DNA of 5,157 nucleotides. Source: Nitrososphaerota archaeon (lineage in GTDB: Archaea; Thermoproteota; Nitrososphaeria; Nitrososphaerales; UBA183). Of the stretch, positions 3,546-5,157 are shown piece by piece. The notes under the pieces were generated by a model that saw nothing but the letters and a program-made list of their open reading frames with translations, searched no databases and was not told the DNA's origin. The stretch spans positions 1-5,157 of the forward strand of contig JAFLZE010000076.1 of assembly GCA_029785685.1 (NCBI GenBank). Direction: 5' to 3'. The translations under genes were made by a program, and so were the position numbers. The stretch's first letter is position 1. Each line of letters begins with the position of its first letter.

Positions 3546-5157
3546 TCGAGTTCACCACCTGTCTCACCCGTCTGACATGGATTCGTATCGGGTCATCATT
3601 CAGATTCCAATCCATCACCATGACATATCCTCGCTCGATTTCTTCGCCCTGATATTTCCGTTGTCTATCGTAATAAGTCCCCACCTGAATCTCACCTCGT
3701 TTGAGGGCACTCTCTATCTGACCCCAATACTTCGATTCGGAAATCGATAACTTGTGGTCAGGGTCCCGAAATACATGGTCAGTGCCGTTTCCTGTGACTC
3801 CGACCTTTCGCGTCTCATTAAAGGGGTGCCTTTCTATTCTCTCCCAACCAGCTAGATTCATCAAATTCGAAATCAAACCTTCACCTACCTCTCCCTTGAC
3901 TACACCGTACCTTCTTGTGCCCTCTTCCACCGCGCCTTCAAGGATCGACTTAACAGATTCCTGTAACCTCCTATCCACAGCAAAAGTGTAAACCCCATCC
4001 GTCCCCTCTGGTGCATCAAGAAGTCTGGCAAGTCGCAGGGCCTCGGGCTTGTCCAGCTGTCCTAGCGAGAGTTTCCTATCCCCAATATCGGGATGGTCAA
4101 GCGACTGTCGATGCTCGTGTACCTCGTTCTTGCTCTGAACATATTTCACCACAAGTTCATCTCCCTCCATCCTCATCCCTTCCACAGGGTAGTCCCTGCC
4201 GAACCTCACCGCGGCCCTATGTCCGTCGAACTCCAGCTTGCAGTCGTCCTTTCCCTCGAGCTTCCCCCGCAGAACAAGGTGCGACCCGCTCGTGGACATC
4301 TTGTATCCCTCGAGCTCCACCTGGCGCCCGTCCACGTTCAGGAACATCTTCCCCTCCTCGCGCTCCAGCCTGACGTTCTGCAGGTGTTCGCACTTTCCCC
4401 GTTCGAAGTCCCTCGCCATCTTGTATTCGTCAACACCCTTGGCTTCGACTAGCTCGTACTTGCTCCCCTTCGCTCCCCCGATGTCCCCCACATAGGCCTC
4501 CGCCCTGCGGCTTGAGGCGTTGTATCTCGCGTACACAGCTTCCACCTCGTCTCCCTCGATGGGCCTCAGCTCCAGCTGTACGATCGCGCTGTGGTCAGGC
4601 GGGCCGTAGCCTGCCTGCTCCAGGTCGCACATGGGAACCCGCACGTTGGCACCCTTGCCATAGTCGACTGCCTCGAGGACCCTCGGAACTTCTTCCCGCT
4701 CGTTCTGGCCCTGTAAACGCCGCAAACCCGGCGTTTCCGCCTGTTCTTCCTTCTTCTGACCCGGGCTCGCATGCTCGACCACGAGTATCTGGTCGTCATT
4801 TCTGGTGTAGCTCCCAGGACCTGGCTTCTCCGGCGGCTCGGGATCTGGCGGTTTCTCGTCGACACGAGGGTCCTTGGTGCCGGCCTTTGATCGGACGTCC
4901 TTGACCTCTTCCCTGCCCTCCTTCATCCTGTCGGCGTCATCCGCCCCATTCGAACCACCCTTGTCCTGTTGGGCGTGCTCCTTGGGAGCGTCCTTGCCTG
5001 CTTTTTCCTCCTGCGGTGGGGCCTCGCCGGCGTCAGGTCCGGCCTTCTTGGGGTCCTTCCTCACTTCCGACGCTCCGTCTTTCGCATCGACGGCCTTCTC
5101 TCCTTCCTCTCCTTTCTCGCGAGCTCCTGCGCCCTTCCCGTCCTCCTTGCCCGCTAT
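3538..5157 (-). CDS. Polymorphic-toxin-like protein with C-terminal PD-(D/E)XK nuclease domain (5' end outside window)
   Basis: Seen: the frame is open to the window edge (539 codons plus TGA). A GTG lies at 5064, but the 31 codons before it have the same Lys/Glu/Gly/Asp/Ala-rich composition, so the true start is probably upstream. Numbering from that GTG, residues 1-130 are charged and Pro-rich, probably disordered. Residues 140-300 look beta-rich. Residues 406-508 form a distinct module beginning GWERIERHPF, with D429 in NGTD, E443 and K445 in ESK, and Q460 followed by YY at 464-465. D...ExK...Q is the active-site layout of PD-(D/E)XK nucleases, and Q followed by an aromatic recalls the QxxxY motif of RecB/Cas4 relatives. 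Known: polymorphic toxins carry a variable C-terminal toxin domain next to an immunity gene. The next gene overlaps by 8 nt, and a paralogous module occurs at 1856-2180. Inferred: an effector that cleaves DNA or RNA. No signal peptide can be assessed. The stem and domain families are not recognised. Alternative: a non-secreted nuclease. Confidence 0.8.
   Translation of the reverse strand: MAGKEDGKGAGAREKGEEGEKAVDAKDGASEVRKDPKKAGPDAGEAPPQEEKAGKDAPKEHAQQDKGGSNGADDADRMKEGREEVKDVRSKAGTKDPRVDEKPPDPEPPEKPGPGSYTRNDDQILVVEHASPGQKKEEQAETPGLRRLQGQNEREEVPRVLEAVDYGKGANVRVPMCDLEQAGYGPPDHSAIVQLELRPIEGDEVEAVYARYNASSRRAEAYVGDIGGAKGSKYELVEAKGVDEYKMARDFERGKCEHLQNVRLEREEGKMFLNVDGRQVELEGYKMSTSGSHLVLRGKLEGKDDCKLEFDGHRAAVRFGRDYPVEGMRMEGDELVVKYVQSKNEVHEHRQSLDHPDIGDRKLSLGQLDKPEALRLARLLDAPEGTDGVYTFAVDRRLQESVKSILEGAVEEGTRRYGVVKGEVGEGLISNLMNLAGWERIERHPFNETRKVGVTGNGTDHVFRDPDHKLSISESKYWGQIESALKRGEIQVGTYYDRQRKYQGEEIERGYVMVMDWNLNDDPIRIHVRRVRQVVNSNV

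Noticed and set aside
4011..4904. Several plus-strand frames opposite the toxin gene
   Set aside because: Ser/Pro/Arg-rich shadows of a high-G+C minus-strand gene, with no start signals.
5062..5064. GTG at 5064 as the true start of the large toxin
   Set aside because: No Shine-Dalgarno or promoter precedes it, and the open frame with identical charged composition continues to the window edge, so the gene is treated as 5'-partial.

Overview
The window looks like part of a genomic conflict island, probably from an archaeon with a base composition near 55% G+C. Archaeal assignment rests on TATA-like elements upstream of two genes (one at the right distance for a leaderless start) and on the gene content. 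It is a preference, not proof. All credible intact genes lie on the minus strand, so the locus reads from position 5157 down to 1.

Layout in reading direction. (1) 3538-5157: the 3' part of a large toxin-like protein that runs off the window edge. It has a charged, probably disordered N-terminal stretch, a beta-rich middle, and a roughly 103-residue C-terminal domain with the D...ExK...Q signature of PD-(D/E)XK nucleases. (2) 2979-3545: a putative immunity gene overlapping the toxin by 8 nt. (3) 2580-2978: about 400 bp with no intact gene, only a possible coding remnant. (4) 2349-2564: a short HicB antitoxin. (5) 1856-2344: a chimera whose first ~54 codons are a HicA domain, damaged by two compensating indels, and whose remainder is a paralogue of the nuclease domain in (1). 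(6) 1272-1859: a second immunity paralogue, overlapping the chimera by 4 nt. (7) 1024-1170: a possible 48-codon gene. (8) 468-1046: a third, strongly diverged member of the immunity family with its own Shine-Dalgarno and TATA-like box. (9) 164-367: the 3' end of a Type ISP-like restriction-modification gene, without the rest of the gene. I see nothing convincing in 1-163 or 368-467.

Interpretation (inference). This resembles a polymorphic toxin locus: a full-length toxin with its immunity gene, followed by an 'orphan' C-terminal nuclease/immunity cassette. The unusual part is that the orphan cassette has been captured by a HicBA toxin-antitoxin operon. The nuclease domain replaces the last helix of HicA and uses its promoter and start codon, giving the order hicB - hicA::nuclease - immunity. 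The HicA part has been scrambled by +5 and +4 nt indels that together keep the nuclease in frame, so the nuclease rather than the HicA ribonuclease appears to be what selection preserved. The third immunity paralogue has no partner toxin and could be a spare immunity gene. Toxicity, immunity and nuclease activity are all inferred from architecture and motifs; none can be read directly from sequence.
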